The position numbers and the translations under genes were made by a program. From Planctomycetota bacterium (GTDB lineage Bacteria > Planctomycetota > Planctomycetia > Gemmatales > Gemmataceae), in assembly GCA_016873225.1 (NCBI GenBank), contig VGXS01000037.1:1-34586 (forward strand): DNA of 34,586 bases, written 5' to 3'. The notes under the pieces were generated by a model, which did not search any database, was not told the origin of the DNA, and saw nothing but the letters and a program-made list of their open reading frames with translations. Below, in pieces: positions 26,687 through 34,586 of the stretch. Each line of letters begins with the position of its first letter. Position 1 is the first letter of the stretch.

Positions 26687-27502
26687 TCAGGACAGCTTGA
26701 TCGCGACGGTGCCGGCGGCGATCACGCCGACCGCCGCCCACCGGACGCGGGAGACCCGCTCCCGCAGGAAGAGGACCGCGAGCAAGATCGCGAATACGAC
26801 CGATGTCTCCCGCAGGGCGGCGACCAACCCGATGGGGGCGTATGTCATCGCCCAGAGTGCGAACGCGTACGAGGCGTATAGGCACGCGCCGCCCAGAAGT
26901 CCGATGCGGTATCGCACTCGCAGGTGGGCAAGAAACTGGGACCGGTCAGTGAGGAACGCGTACACGACCACCACAACGCCGGTGAGCAGCAACATCCACC
27001 CCGTGTACGCCAAGGCGTGACCGGACAGCCTCGCACCCATACCATCGACCATCGTGTACAACACGACAACGGCCGCGTTCCCGAGCGCCAACGCGACGGT
27101 GGAGCCGGAGGTCCCTCGGACTTCCACAATGAGCAACAACGCCCCGCCGCAGACCAGTGACACACCCGCCCACCCGAGTGGCGGCAGCGACTCGTGCAAG
27201 ACGGCCATCGCGACCAGTGCCGTCATCGCGGGGGCGGTGCCCCGCATGAGGGGGTACACGAGGCTGAGATCCCCGACGCGGTACGCCGACGCCACGAGAA
27301 AGTAATAGCCCACGTGGATCACCACAGAGCTGACGAGGTACGGGATGCAGGGGTACGCCAGGCGGGGCAGGTACGGAAGAACCCCGGCCGCGACGATGGT
27401 CACGGTGTCGCGTTGCCGATCCGTCCCGGCCTTCACCAGCACGTTCCAGCACGCGTGAAGCAACGCACCAGCCAGAACCGCCAACGTGACACTCCACGAC
27501 AT
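26687..27502 (-). CDS. EamA/DMT-family transporter
   Basis: 271 residues, almost entirely hydrophobic helices in two EamA halves: LAVLAGALLHACWNVLVKAG opens the first and LALGNAAVVVLYTMVDGMGA the second. The conserved end LRETSVVFAILLAVLFLRER is present. The first half lacks about 15 residues relative to typical members (between DTVTIVAAG and LPYLPRLAYP). Substrate unknown; metabolite efflux is usual for the family. It converges on the WD40 gene with a 36-nt gap and no visible terminator. ATG 27517 is an alternative start. Confidence 0.85.
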   Translation of the reverse strand: MSWSVTLAVLAGALLHACWNVLVKAGTDRQRDTVTIVAAGVLPYLPRLAYPCIPYLVSSVVIHVGYYFLVASAYRVGDLSLVYPLMRGTAPAMTALVAMAVLHESLPPLGWAGVSLVCGGALLLIVEVRGTSGSTVALALGNAAVVVLYTMVDGMGARLSGHALAYTGWMLLLTGVVVVVYAFLTDRSQFLAHLRVRYRIGLLGGACLYASYAFALWAMTYAPIGLVAALRETSVVFAILLAVLFLRERVSRVRWAAVGVIAAGTVAIKLS

Positions 27503-27542
27503 TGCGACACATCTCACATCCAGTGCCGGTGTTCAGCCGGAT

Positions 27543-29450
27543 TCACTTGTTCAGCTTTTCCAGGTCCTGCAGTTCGATGGCGTTTGCCTTCTCGCGTGTG
27601 AGGGCAGCCTGACGCCGTTGTTCAACGGCAGTGCGCACCTCTTTCGACCGGGTGGCGATGTAGATTGCGTCTCGGCTCCGTCGGTCCTCGATCACGACCG
27701 CCTCGCCGTCCACCTTCCACTTCACCTCATGCACACCGTCCGCGTCCACGCGGAAGACATCCTCCGCCTTGCGAAGCCACGGTGGAATGACAAATCGGAA
27801 TGTCACGGGACGTGGATCACCAAAGACAAACGTGCTCTGCTTGGCGTCGGGAGTGTAGGAGAGGTCGTTGGCGAACAGCACGGCCGCTTCAGGAGCCGCG
27901 ACGGACCCCAAGTCCCAGTCGGTCTTGTCCTCCTTCTTTACTCGCTCGAATCGGTACGCGTCTCCTTCCAAGAAGAACGGCTCCAACATGCGGATTTCCC
28001 GACCCACGCGGGTGATCGGCTCCCAGGTGTCGGGGAACTTCTGTAGCGACTTCAGACTCAGGTTGAACCAGTAGAGTGAGGTAATCCGGGTTGAAAGTGC
28101 GTGGATGGCCTGAGAGCGAAGTTCGTCGGGGGTCGGGCTTCGCCTCGCCCGGCCGCCGAGCCCGAAGCCCCCGCCCCAGCCGTCGTGCGCCCCCTGCGAC
28201 CAGTAGGCACAGGGCATCGGCCGGTTGAGTTCTCGGAGTGAACGACACATGTCTCCGATCGTTTCCAGCGGCGCACCCCAGGAAATCCGTTTGCCATCCC
28301 AACGGTCGTACTGTCGCCAGGCATCGGCGGCTGGAGCGACGACACGATACGCATCGTAATGCGGGTAGTCGGACAGCCCGGCGTAATACCGCCACACCCG
28401 CTCCTCCGAGTGGGTGACGCTGGTGGGCAGGCGGCTGCTACGGTACGGGAGCAGCTTGTCGAACACCCCCTGCGGCGGCACCGGCCGTCCGCCGCCGTAC
28501 TGCGGTTCGCCCAGGAACTCGACGGCATGGATCTTCGGCAGCCAGGCGTCGGTGTCCCAGTCTTCGAGCGGCCAGAGCCGGTTGCACAACTTGATCGGGT
28601 AGCGGTCGTACCGTTCCGGTCGGTCGGTGTACCCGGGGACGCCCTGGATCTGCCCCATGTTGACGTGCAACCGGGAGAGCAATTGCAGGTACGGTTCGTG
28701 CTTCAAGTTGTCCGCGACCCAGCCCCCGCCGATGTCGAAGGCCTCTCGTTTGACGCGGAGGTGCTCCCACAACGGCCCCTGATCGGTCGTCACCTCAACC
28801 GCGGTGTAGGTCAGGGGGAACGGCTTGTCGGCCTGGCTTTTCACAAAGCCGCGATCCCGGGGAGGAATGACGGCTTCGATTGCTTTCGCGGGTTGCGGCC
28901 ACAGGATTTGCCAGTCCTTGCGCTCGTTCGGGAGCCACCACCGCACGGAAGTGACACGGAGTGGTTTGTCGGAATCGTTGGCCAGGTGAATGACAACGGT
29001 GTCGGGTTCCACCTGACCCTTCGACGCCAGGAAGTTGATCGCCGAGATCCAGCGGGTGGGGGCCTCGATCGGAACCGTCAATTTGCCCAGCCCTTCGGCG
29101 TCGAGTCCGAATTTCTTTCCGACACCCCATGCCGTCGTCTTGCCATTGAAGGTCCACACTGCCAGCGCCCCGTCCGGCGGCTTCCGGGCCGTGGCCAGGT
29201 CGTGCCAGGCCCACTCCCCGGCCCTCAGTAGTTCCGCCGGCGTTTTCCCTTCGAACGTACCGGGCACCGCCGGGCCCTTGACGAACAGTTGCACCTTGGC
29301 CGCGAGGTCGGGGTCGCGTGGTCGGCGGTACTGCATCGACTCGGCAATCACGTGCGGTGTTACCGTCACGCCAACGAGTTCCGCCGCCGGAATAGCCACG
29401 GGGGAAACGAACAGACACAACGCGACGAGGAGTGGGCGTGTGGTCAACAT
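27543..29450 (-). CDS. Large exported protein of unknown function
   Basis: 635 residues. The ATG at 29450 gives a Sec signal TTRPLLVALCLFVSPVAIPA; the longer frame to 29558 is not signal-like. Body segments include GVTVTPHVIAESMQYRRPRD, WDTDAWLPKIHAVEFLGEP, MPCAYWSQGAHDGWGGGFG, STRITSLYWFNLSLKSLQKF and a beta-rich C-terminus (VIPPWLRKAEDVFRVDADG). The layout (N-terminal beta domain, central TIM-barrel-like part, C-terminal beta domain) resembles glycoside-hydrolase-type proteins, but I do not recognise a family or catalytic pair. 175 nt of non-coding DNA precede it. Confidence 0.8.
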   Translation of the reverse strand: MLTTRPLLVALCLFVSPVAIPAAELVGVTVTPHVIAESMQYRRPRDPDLAAKVQLFVKGPAVPGTFEGKTPAELLRAGEWAWHDLATARKPPDGALAVWTFNGKTTAWGVGKKFGLDAEGLGKLTVPIEAPTRWISAINFLASKGQVEPDTVVIHLANDSDKPLRVTSVRWWLPNERKDWQILWPQPAKAIEAVIPPRDRGFVKSQADKPFPLTYTAVEVTTDQGPLWEHLRVKREAFDIGGGWVADNLKHEPYLQLLSRLHVNMGQIQGVPGYTDRPERYDRYPIKLCNRLWPLEDWDTDAWLPKIHAVEFLGEPQYGGGRPVPPQGVFDKLLPYRSSRLPTSVTHSEERVWRYYAGLSDYPHYDAYRVVAPAADAWRQYDRWDGKRISWGAPLETIGDMCRSLRELNRPMPCAYWSQGAHDGWGGGFGLGGRARRSPTPDELRSQAIHALSTRITSLYWFNLSLKSLQKFPDTWEPITRVGREIRMLEPFFLEGDAYRFERVKKEDKTDWDLGSVAAPEAAVLFANDLSYTPDAKQSTFVFGDPRPVTFRFVIPPWLRKAEDVFRVDADGVHEVKWKVDGEAVVIEDRRSRDAIYIATRSKEVRTAVEQRRQAALTREKANAIELQDLEKLNK

Positions 29451-29625
29451 GTCTGGGTTCTCGGAAAGGTGCGGGCGCATCTCGAACAGATCGCATGATA
29501 CTCGGGGTCCGTGCCAGTCGTCGGATGAGTTTGTCATCGAACGGCAGAACCGCGTCAAGGGGCTCGAGCCTAGTCATGCGTAACTACGGGGCGGCTCCCG
29601 TTGCAAGATTCCACTGAGGGCGGAT

Positions 29626-30855
29626 TCACGAATCCAGTTCTTGCCGACGTGCCGGTGCGAAGCCAATCGCGATCGCACCAAGCCCGTAGACCATCGAGCA
29701 GATCGCCCCCACCCGCGGATAATCGCCGCCGAGAAGGGCGAACACCCCGCCTGCCGCCGTGACAAAGCGGCCCGAGTTAAAGGCGAGTCCGCTGCCCGTG
29801 GCCCGGACACGTGTGGGAAATAGTTCGGGCAAGAACACCGCGAGCCACCCGAAGAAGAGGGTCGCCACGAAACCCTGAGCGAACACGATGGGATGGAACG
29901 AAGTTTCGAGCGGTGCGGTTAATTGGAACATCGCCAGGGTGAGGAGCGTGCTACCCAGGCTGATGAGCAGGTAACTCAACCGTCGGCCGAGCCAGCCCGC
30001 GAGTTGGGCGCCGGTAAAACTCCCGATCGTGGCTCCGAGTGCCCACCAGCCCTGGGTGGCCGCCTTGTATGGAGCATTCGTGGATCCCGCGACCTGGTCC
30101 GCCCAGGGGATCATCCACTTGCTGGCCGACCAGGCACCGACCAGAGGGATCGAGGCGAGCAGGATCGCTACCAGGATGATTCGCAAAAGTTCTGGCTGAA
30201 ACAGTTCGCGTACCGGCGGTGGCGGCTGCTTCGTCGTTTGGCGGTTTGCCAGCCATGTCGGCGATTCCGGCAGGAAGGCAAGAACGACTACGCCCAAAAC
30301 AGCCGGAATGCCGGCCAGCAGGAAGATCCACCGCCAAGAGTCCGGCGTAATCGGCCATATCCTCGCCAGTTGGCTGAGAAGCAAAATACCGGCGTTGAGG
30401 GCGGCACTCATCACGCCGGAAACAAGCGGTCGCGATGCTGCCGGCCAACACTCCGCGACGAGAGCCATACCGTTGGGCCACATCCCGCCGACACCGAGAC
30501 CCACGAGAAACCTCAGGATGAGCATTTCTTCCTGAGTACGCACCCACGTCCCCAGTGCGGCAAACACGGAATAGAAGAGAATGCTGATCCCCATCGCACG
30601 GGTGCGGCCAATCCGGTCGCCGAGGTTGCCCAGTACGATGCCGCCAATTGCCGCGCCGAGCATCAGCGCCGCTGTGAAGCGGGCTAACCAGTCACCCGCT
30701 GCTGCCTCCGTGTAACCGTCGCCCAGCAGGCTCTTTGAAACCGACCACGATGCGATCGGCATGAGGCCCGGTTCGATGCCGTCGAAGAGTAGCCCCAGAC
30801 AGGCAGCCTCGAGTACGGCGACCCGGGCGAGTGGCGAAAGTGGCGATGGGTTCAT
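29626..30855 (-). CDS. MFS transporter
   Basis: 409 residues, 12 predicted transmembrane helices. Signature loops are GNLGDRIGRTRAM between helices 2 and 3 and FLPESPTWLANRQTTK in the central loop; ELFPTRVRATGSGLAFNSGR closes the second half. It resembles sugar/organic-acid symporters. It is the last gene of an operon whose earlier members are DUF6807, a dehydrogenase and DJ-1/PfpI; the start overlaps DJ-1/PfpI as ATGA. Import of a sugar acid or related carbon source is a reasonable guess. Confidence 0.9.
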   Translation of the reverse strand: MNPSPLSPLARVAVLEAACLGLLFDGIEPGLMPIASWSVSKSLLGDGYTEAAAGDWLARFTAALMLGAAIGGIVLGNLGDRIGRTRAMGISILFYSVFAALGTWVRTQEEMLILRFLVGLGVGGMWPNGMALVAECWPAASRPLVSGVMSAALNAGILLLSQLARIWPITPDSWRWIFLLAGIPAVLGVVVLAFLPESPTWLANRQTTKQPPPPVRELFQPELLRIILVAILLASIPLVGAWSASKWMIPWADQVAGSTNAPYKAATQGWWALGATIGSFTGAQLAGWLGRRLSYLLISLGSTLLTLAMFQLTAPLETSFHPIVFAQGFVATLFFGWLAVFLPELFPTRVRATGSGLAFNSGRFVTAAGGVFALLGGDYPRVGAICSMVYGLGAIAIGFAPARRQELDS

Positions 30856-31436
30856 GGAAGCTGCTTCCGGTTAGTCGTGCGTTCGGTCTGCGCAGTCAGT
30901 GCCGCGACAAAGGCTTTCATCCAGGGGGCGCACTCTCGCTTAAACCGACAACAGAACAGATTCTCCGAGACGACCAGCGGCGCGTCGACGTAGATCGCAC
31001 CGACACTCTCGGCGTCGCAGCGGCAGCGCGGGATCGTGGTGACTTCGAGACCCCGGATCACCCCTGCCATCGCGAGAATTTCGATGCCGTGGCAGATGGA
31101 AGCAACGGGGTTGCCCTTGATAACAAAGTCTCGCACGATGGCCAAGAGGTGTTGGTCGTAGCGGAGAAACTCGGGGGCGCGGCCACCGGGCAGCACGAGG
31201 CCGATGTACTCATCCGGATTGACATCCGCGAAGGCGATGTCGCTGGCGAGCGTGTAGCCTGGCGACTCGACCGTAATGTCCCAACCCGGATCGTGTTCGT
31301 GTTGCACGAGATAGAATGTCCGACGTTTCGGCGCTGCTAGGACGACGTGGTAATCCTCGCTGAGCCGGTAGTAGGGGACCATGGTGTCGATGACCTCCGC
31401 ACCGCCACCGATGACCACGAGTACCTTCTGCATCAC
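30852..31436 (-). CDS. DJ-1/PfpI family protein
   Basis: 194 residues. Fold marks: KVLVVIGGGAEVIDTMVPYY, LASDIAFADVNPDEYIGLVL-PGG, and the nucleophile elbow ASICHGIEIL with the reactive Cys. Glu in the ADVNPDEY region would complete the pair. The C-terminus carries extra Cys (RCRC, FCCRFKREC) not typical of the family. Members include glyoxalase III-like deglycases and peptidase-like proteins. Coupled to the MFS gene (ATGA) and 8 nt after the dehydrogenase, so probably metabolic. Confidence 0.88.
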   Translation of the reverse strand: MMQKVLVVIGGGAEVIDTMVPYYRLSEDYHVVLAAPKRRTFYLVQHEHDPGWDITVESPGYTLASDIAFADVNPDEYIGLVLPGGRAPEFLRYDQHLLAIVRDFVIKGNPVASICHGIEILAMAGVIRGLEVTTIPRCRCDAESVGAIYVDAPLVVSENLFCCRFKRECAPWMKAFVAALTAQTERTTNRKQLP

Positions 31437-31444
31437 GTTTCCCC

Positions 31445-32308
31445 TTATCCCTCGTAGGCCTTGAAGATCGCTGCGTTGTCCAGATCACCGAAGCCCTGGG
31501 CGACCAGCGCATCGATGAGTTCTACGTGAAGGTCGCTCAGCGGTGTCGCCGCCCCGACGACATGGGCATAGTCGCGGATGAGATGGACATCCTTGGCATG
31601 CTGTGCGAGGCGGGCAACGGCGGGTTCGTAGACCCCAGCGATCATTTTGGGTCCTTTCGTGTCCATCGCCACGCTGCAGGTTTCGCCCGACTGCAATACT
31701 TCCAGAATCGTGGCAGGGTCGAACTCGCCCGATCGTGCCAACCCCAGCGCCTCGGCCAGGACGAGACGATTCAATCCGAAAACGAGATTGACGATCAGCT
31801 TCGCACGCTTGCCCGCCCCAGGAGCGTTGAAGTAAAACTGCTTCTTCGTAAACGGGGTCACGGCCCAAACATAGTCCGCCGTCGACTCGGAGCCCCCGAC
31901 CAACGCCAACGCCTGCCCCGACGCGATGACTGCGCTAGAACCAGAGAGGCACACGTCGATCAACCGCACTCCCTGTTCCGACAGGCGTGCTGCATCCTCG
32001 ACGATGTCAGCGGGGTCGGCCGTGGTCGTATCGAGAACCACGCTGCCGGGGACAATCGCTGCTACGAATTGCTGCGGACCCCAGAGAAGAATGCGGCGAT
32101 CTTCGGAGGTCATAAGACTCAGGAACACGACACCGGCGGCACGTGCGACGGCGGAGGCATCTTCGAGCACCCGCACACTGATGCTCGCGGCAGCGTCGCA
32201 GGCACCCGAGGCGATGTCGTAGCCGTAGACGGGATGCCCGGCTGCGATGAGACGGGCGGCCATCGCTCGACCGACCAGGCCGAGTCCGACGATACCGACT
32301 GGTTTCAT
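31445..32308 (-). CDS. NAD(P)-dependent beta-hydroxyacid dehydrogenase (HIBADH family)
   Basis: 287 residues. N-terminal Rossmann motif VGIVGLGLVGRAMAARLIAAG, substrate loop DVCLSGSSAVIASGQALALVGG (family DxPVSGG, here changed), catalytic-Lys segment GAGKRAKLIVNLVFGLNR, and KDVHLIRDYA near the end. Enzymes of this group oxidise 3-hydroxyisobutyrate, tartronate semialdehyde or similar acids. The altered DxPVSGG loop leaves substrate open. It starts 1 nt after the DUF6807 stop, so it is translated with that gene. Confidence 0.9.
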   Translation of the reverse strand: MKPVGIVGLGLVGRAMAARLIAAGHPVYGYDIASGACDAAASISVRVLEDASAVARAAGVVFLSLMTSEDRRILLWGPQQFVAAIVPGSVVLDTTTADPADIVEDAARLSEQGVRLIDVCLSGSSAVIASGQALALVGGSESTADYVWAVTPFTKKQFYFNAPGAGKRAKLIVNLVFGLNRLVLAEALGLARSGEFDPATILEVLQSGETCSVAMDTKGPKMIAGVYEPAVARLAQHAKDVHLIRDYAHVVGAATPLSDLHVELIDALVAQGFGDLDNAAIFKAYEG

Positions 32309-32309
32309 G

Positions 32310-32774
32310 TCACTCCTTGATCGATATCACGGTTTCCTGAAAGTGCTGATACTCGGCCGCTGGATCATATTTCCTTCCATCGTGCAGCATGGCTCCGAAG
32401 ACGAGCCGAAGCGACTCGTCCTTCGCCACCGAAACCGCGCTCTTGGCTCCTTGCTTCATCGCCTCGCGACCAAACGGATTGGCGACAAACACGCCGTAGT
32501 CGCGGTTGTGCCACCACGACTCGCGAAAGTTCTTCGGCCCCGGCATCAGCGTGATTCCGATGCGCTGACCGTCCTTCGTACCCGAATAGTCGCACCACGC
32601 CGCCGTCTTGCCCCAGGTCGCCTTGGCGGTCTTCGCACCACTGCTGCTCACCAGCGATCCGCCGTTCTTCTCCGTGCATTCGCTCGCGACGCGGGCACCG
32701 AAGCCCATTTCTTCCTGATCGCCGAAAACAAGTTCGCGATCCGTCGCCGTGAAATTTGCCTCCCACACGAGCAG
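32310..32774 (-). pseudogene. DUF6807 (PmoA-like) domain, part after in-frame TGA
   Basis: In the same frame as 32775-33560, this continues LLVWEANFTATDRELVFGDQEEMGFGARVA, then SLVSSSGAKTAKATWGKTAA, WCDYSG, LMPGPKNFRESWWHNRDYG and VANPFGREAM, the conserved second half of DUF6807. A GTG at 32768 could start a separate product, but there is no ribosome-binding site and half a domain would result. The end (HFQETVISIKE) is a normal family C-terminus. Confidence 0.8.
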
Positions 32775-33560
32775 TCAACCCGCCGACCGCCAGGTGAGCG
32801 TGTGGCGGTTGACCATTTTGCCCATTCGTTTGGCGTCGGGTGTCAATAGCTCGGATTCCGTCGCGAAGGTGACGCGGTCCTCGGAGGCCGTGGGTGGTGT
32901 CAGGAATTTGACGTGCCGGTTGCTGCCGCGATTCCGCCAGAAGTCGACGCCGCTGATGTCGCCAAAACCGAGCCACGGACCAGGATGCATCGTGTCGTGG
33001 TCGGTCGCGTCCTTGTCTTTGATCGGCGGATGGTTACGCGTGATCTTCGTGCCGCCCAAGCCGTGAAGATTCGCGAAGTGCGGGCGAAGAATCTTTGGGT
33101 CGCCCCAGACATACTCGCCCAACGGCTTCTCGGCGTGGGTCAGGATGAGGCGATCCTTCTTGACGTCGATGCCGAATTTCGATTTCGCGTCCACGACCGG
33201 TTTGATCACTTCCGGTTCCGGCTGCTTCGCCTCCGGCTTCTGAACTTCAGCCGGCTTCGCTCGCTGAGTGATCAGAAACGCCGTGATGTCAGCCACCTGC
33301 GAGGGGGTCGACTGGCGGTCGAACGACGGCATGGCCGACTTCTTCGTTGTCGCGCGAGTGTCAATGTCCTCCTTGGAGATGACGAGTCGTTGTGCCGTGG
33401 CAAGCCCCAAAGTGACGTTCAGGCCGCTCTCCTCAATGAGAACGCGCGTGTGGAACTTCCCGTCTTTGGTGTCGATCCGCAATTGGGAAAAGCCTTCGGT
33501 GATGTGGGCATCCGGATCGACGATGGATTGCACGATGTGCCTGAGTTCGGCCTGATCAGG
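32775..33560 (-). pseudogene. Heme-domain/DUF6807 fusion protein: 5' truncated, broken by TGA
   Basis: The native part begins near AELRHIVQSIVDPDAHITEG, the C-terminal region of a planctomycete cytochrome-type heme domain, and continues to SAMPSFDRQSTPSQVADITAF. A Pro/Glu linker (EVQKPEAKQPEPEV) follows, then DUF6807: YVWGDPKILRPHFANLHGLG, then RNHPPIKDKDATDHDTMHPG and LGFGDISGVDFWRN. TGA at 32777-32775 interrupts the domain inside a conserved block (TWRSAG-stop-LLVWEANF). Any CxxCH lay upstream of the join at 33543. The open frame extends to 33680 only by running antisense through the repeat. The role may be oxidation or binding of a secreted sugar or lipid; unproven. Confidence 0.75.
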
Positions 33561-34586
33561 ACATTCCAGGTGAGCGGCACCACCGACCAACCGCAGGTCA
33601 TCAAGGTTCCGGTGAGCGTCAGCGCCCATGGGCCCCGCACCTTCGTGCTCCTCGAGAAACGGGATGTGAAGCGCGACCATGAGTGGTACACCGCCACGGT
33701 GAAGGAAACGAAGGTCGGTCCGCCCCCGGCCCTGTGGATCGATTGGGTTGAATGGGAAGGCCCCATTCCCCAGCAGTCACCCGTGGAGAAGGTCCAACGC
33801 ATCGAACCCGAGAAGCGTCGCGCGGATGTCGAGCGCGGCCACCTGCGCTCCAAGTTCCTCAACGAGCAATACGCCAAATGGAAGGACGCCGGCGGCGACG
33901 AGGCGCGCCTCAAGGAATTCGGCTTCATCGACAAGTCGCACGCGGAGTTCGCGAAGATTGTCTGGGAAGGCAACAACCGGTGGTTCCAGCAATACCTCGA
34001 CAGGCCGCTTTCGAAAACGGGCCTGTACCTCGACAACACCGTCAACGAGACTTCGGAATACGCCGTCGACCTGCCCGCCGACCTCGCCACCGGCGACTAC
34101 CTGATGCGCGTGAACATCGCCCGGGTGCCGGACATGCCCGCCGAGCGGTCCCACCTGATGTTTGTCGAGGCCAGTCCCATCGACAAGGACGACCGCGCGC
34201 TGCTGGCGACAAGACAGGTCGCCGCGACCCTTGAGAATCCCGAGGTGGTCGAGTTGCCTTTCAAGGTGAGGCCGGGCGGCCCGCGCAAGTTCATCCTGAT
34301 GGAGAAACGGCCCCTCAAGAAGGAGGGGATCAGCCTGCCGGGCCGCACCCGGCTGATCAAGGATGCCCGCCAGCGCGACCCGGCGCTGTGGATCGACTGG
34401 ATCGAGGTCAAGGGACCGCTGCAAGCCGCCGACTCCATGTCGATACTGGCCGGCAAGTCCGGCAAGTCCGCGGACGCCCGTGACATCATCGAACGCTTTG
34501 CCCTGCGAGCCTTCCGCGACAATCCGCCGCAACCGGGATACATCGACAAGCTCGTCAACCTGTTCGAGGCCCGGCTCAAGGCCGGC
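33543..34586 (+). repeat. 1,044-bp direct repeat, copy 2 (partial DUF1592-type gene)
   Basis: Second copy of 369-1412 in the same orientation. It encodes an open plus-strand frame (EFGLIRTFQVSG onward through both WIDW modules to LVNLFEARLKAG) with no start or stop. Its left edge falls inside the antisense heme-domain gene at GAGTTCGGCCTGATCAGG, a short stretch that both genes may have shared. Long minus-strand frames here are shadows. Confidence 0.95.

Noticed and set aside
29627..29640. Short inverted repeat GGATTC-AC-GAATCC at the MFS stop as a terminator
   Set aside because: Only 6-bp arms, AT/GC mixed, overlapping the stop codon and with no T-run.
33561..33680. N-terminal extension of the heme-domain frame to the ATG at 33680
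   Set aside because: These codons are the antisense of the DUF1592 repeat and exist only because of the join at 33543.

Overview
The window reads as Planctomycetes, most like a Gemmata/Gemmataceae-type genome. It is GC-rich and full of families expanded in that phylum: DUF1592/1588/1585, DUF1552, DUF1549/1553, DUF1501, DUF1800, DUF1559 pseudopilins, ThuA, DUF6807, Kelch and WD40 proteins. Assignment is from protein families read by eye; no search was run. No tRNA, rRNA, CRISPR array, transposase or phage gene was seen.

Layout. (1) 1-~3820, plus strand: 3' part of a DUF1592-type cytochrome protein, then a DUF1552 protein. (2) ~3820-21145, minus strand: a long co-directional run. Read 5' to 3' it is PepSY-TM protein, DUF1559 pseudopilin, small lipoprotein, DUF4198, DUF1800, DUF1501, Kelch, CQGCCCG ferredoxin, DUF1826, 68-aa Tat-like peptide, unknown 226-aa protein, COG0523 (CobW-like) GTPase, a truncated small gene, a 51-aa protein, a second DUF1826, MBL-fold protein, PhoX, ThuA, HemB, ThuA and SelO. 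Many neighbours overlap by 4 nt. A 21-bp near-palindrome lies just before the first gene, and the tail of a ZnuB-like zinc permease lies upstream of that. (3) ~21480-26650, plus strand: a Kelch-like 3' fragment, then DUF1549/1553, DUF1501 and WD40. (4) 26687-33550, minus strand: a DMT transporter, a secreted unknown protein, and an operon DUF6807 > dehydrogenase > DJ-1/PfpI > MFS. (5) 33543-34586: a second copy of bases 369-1412.

The best candidate for an undescribed system is the 9.9-21.1 kb run. COG0523 GTPases, DUF1826 proteins and zinc-independent HemB forms are associated with Zur-controlled zinc-limitation responses. Here they sit with a PepSY membrane protein, DUF4198, a pseudopilin, a [2Fe-2S] protein and a DUF1800/DUF1501/Kelch surface set, downstream of a metalloregulator-like operator. 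The reading as one metal-starvation (zinc or cobalt) operon is inference.

Caution. Three breakpoints (~3820, ~21480, 33543) each cut two unrelated genes at the same point. The 1,044-bp end repeat diverges from its partner upstream. hemB, selO and the DUF6807 gene each carry an in-frame stop. Chimeric joins and consensus errors in the assembly are at least as likely as real rearrangement and decay, so gene neighbourhoods across those joins should not be trusted.
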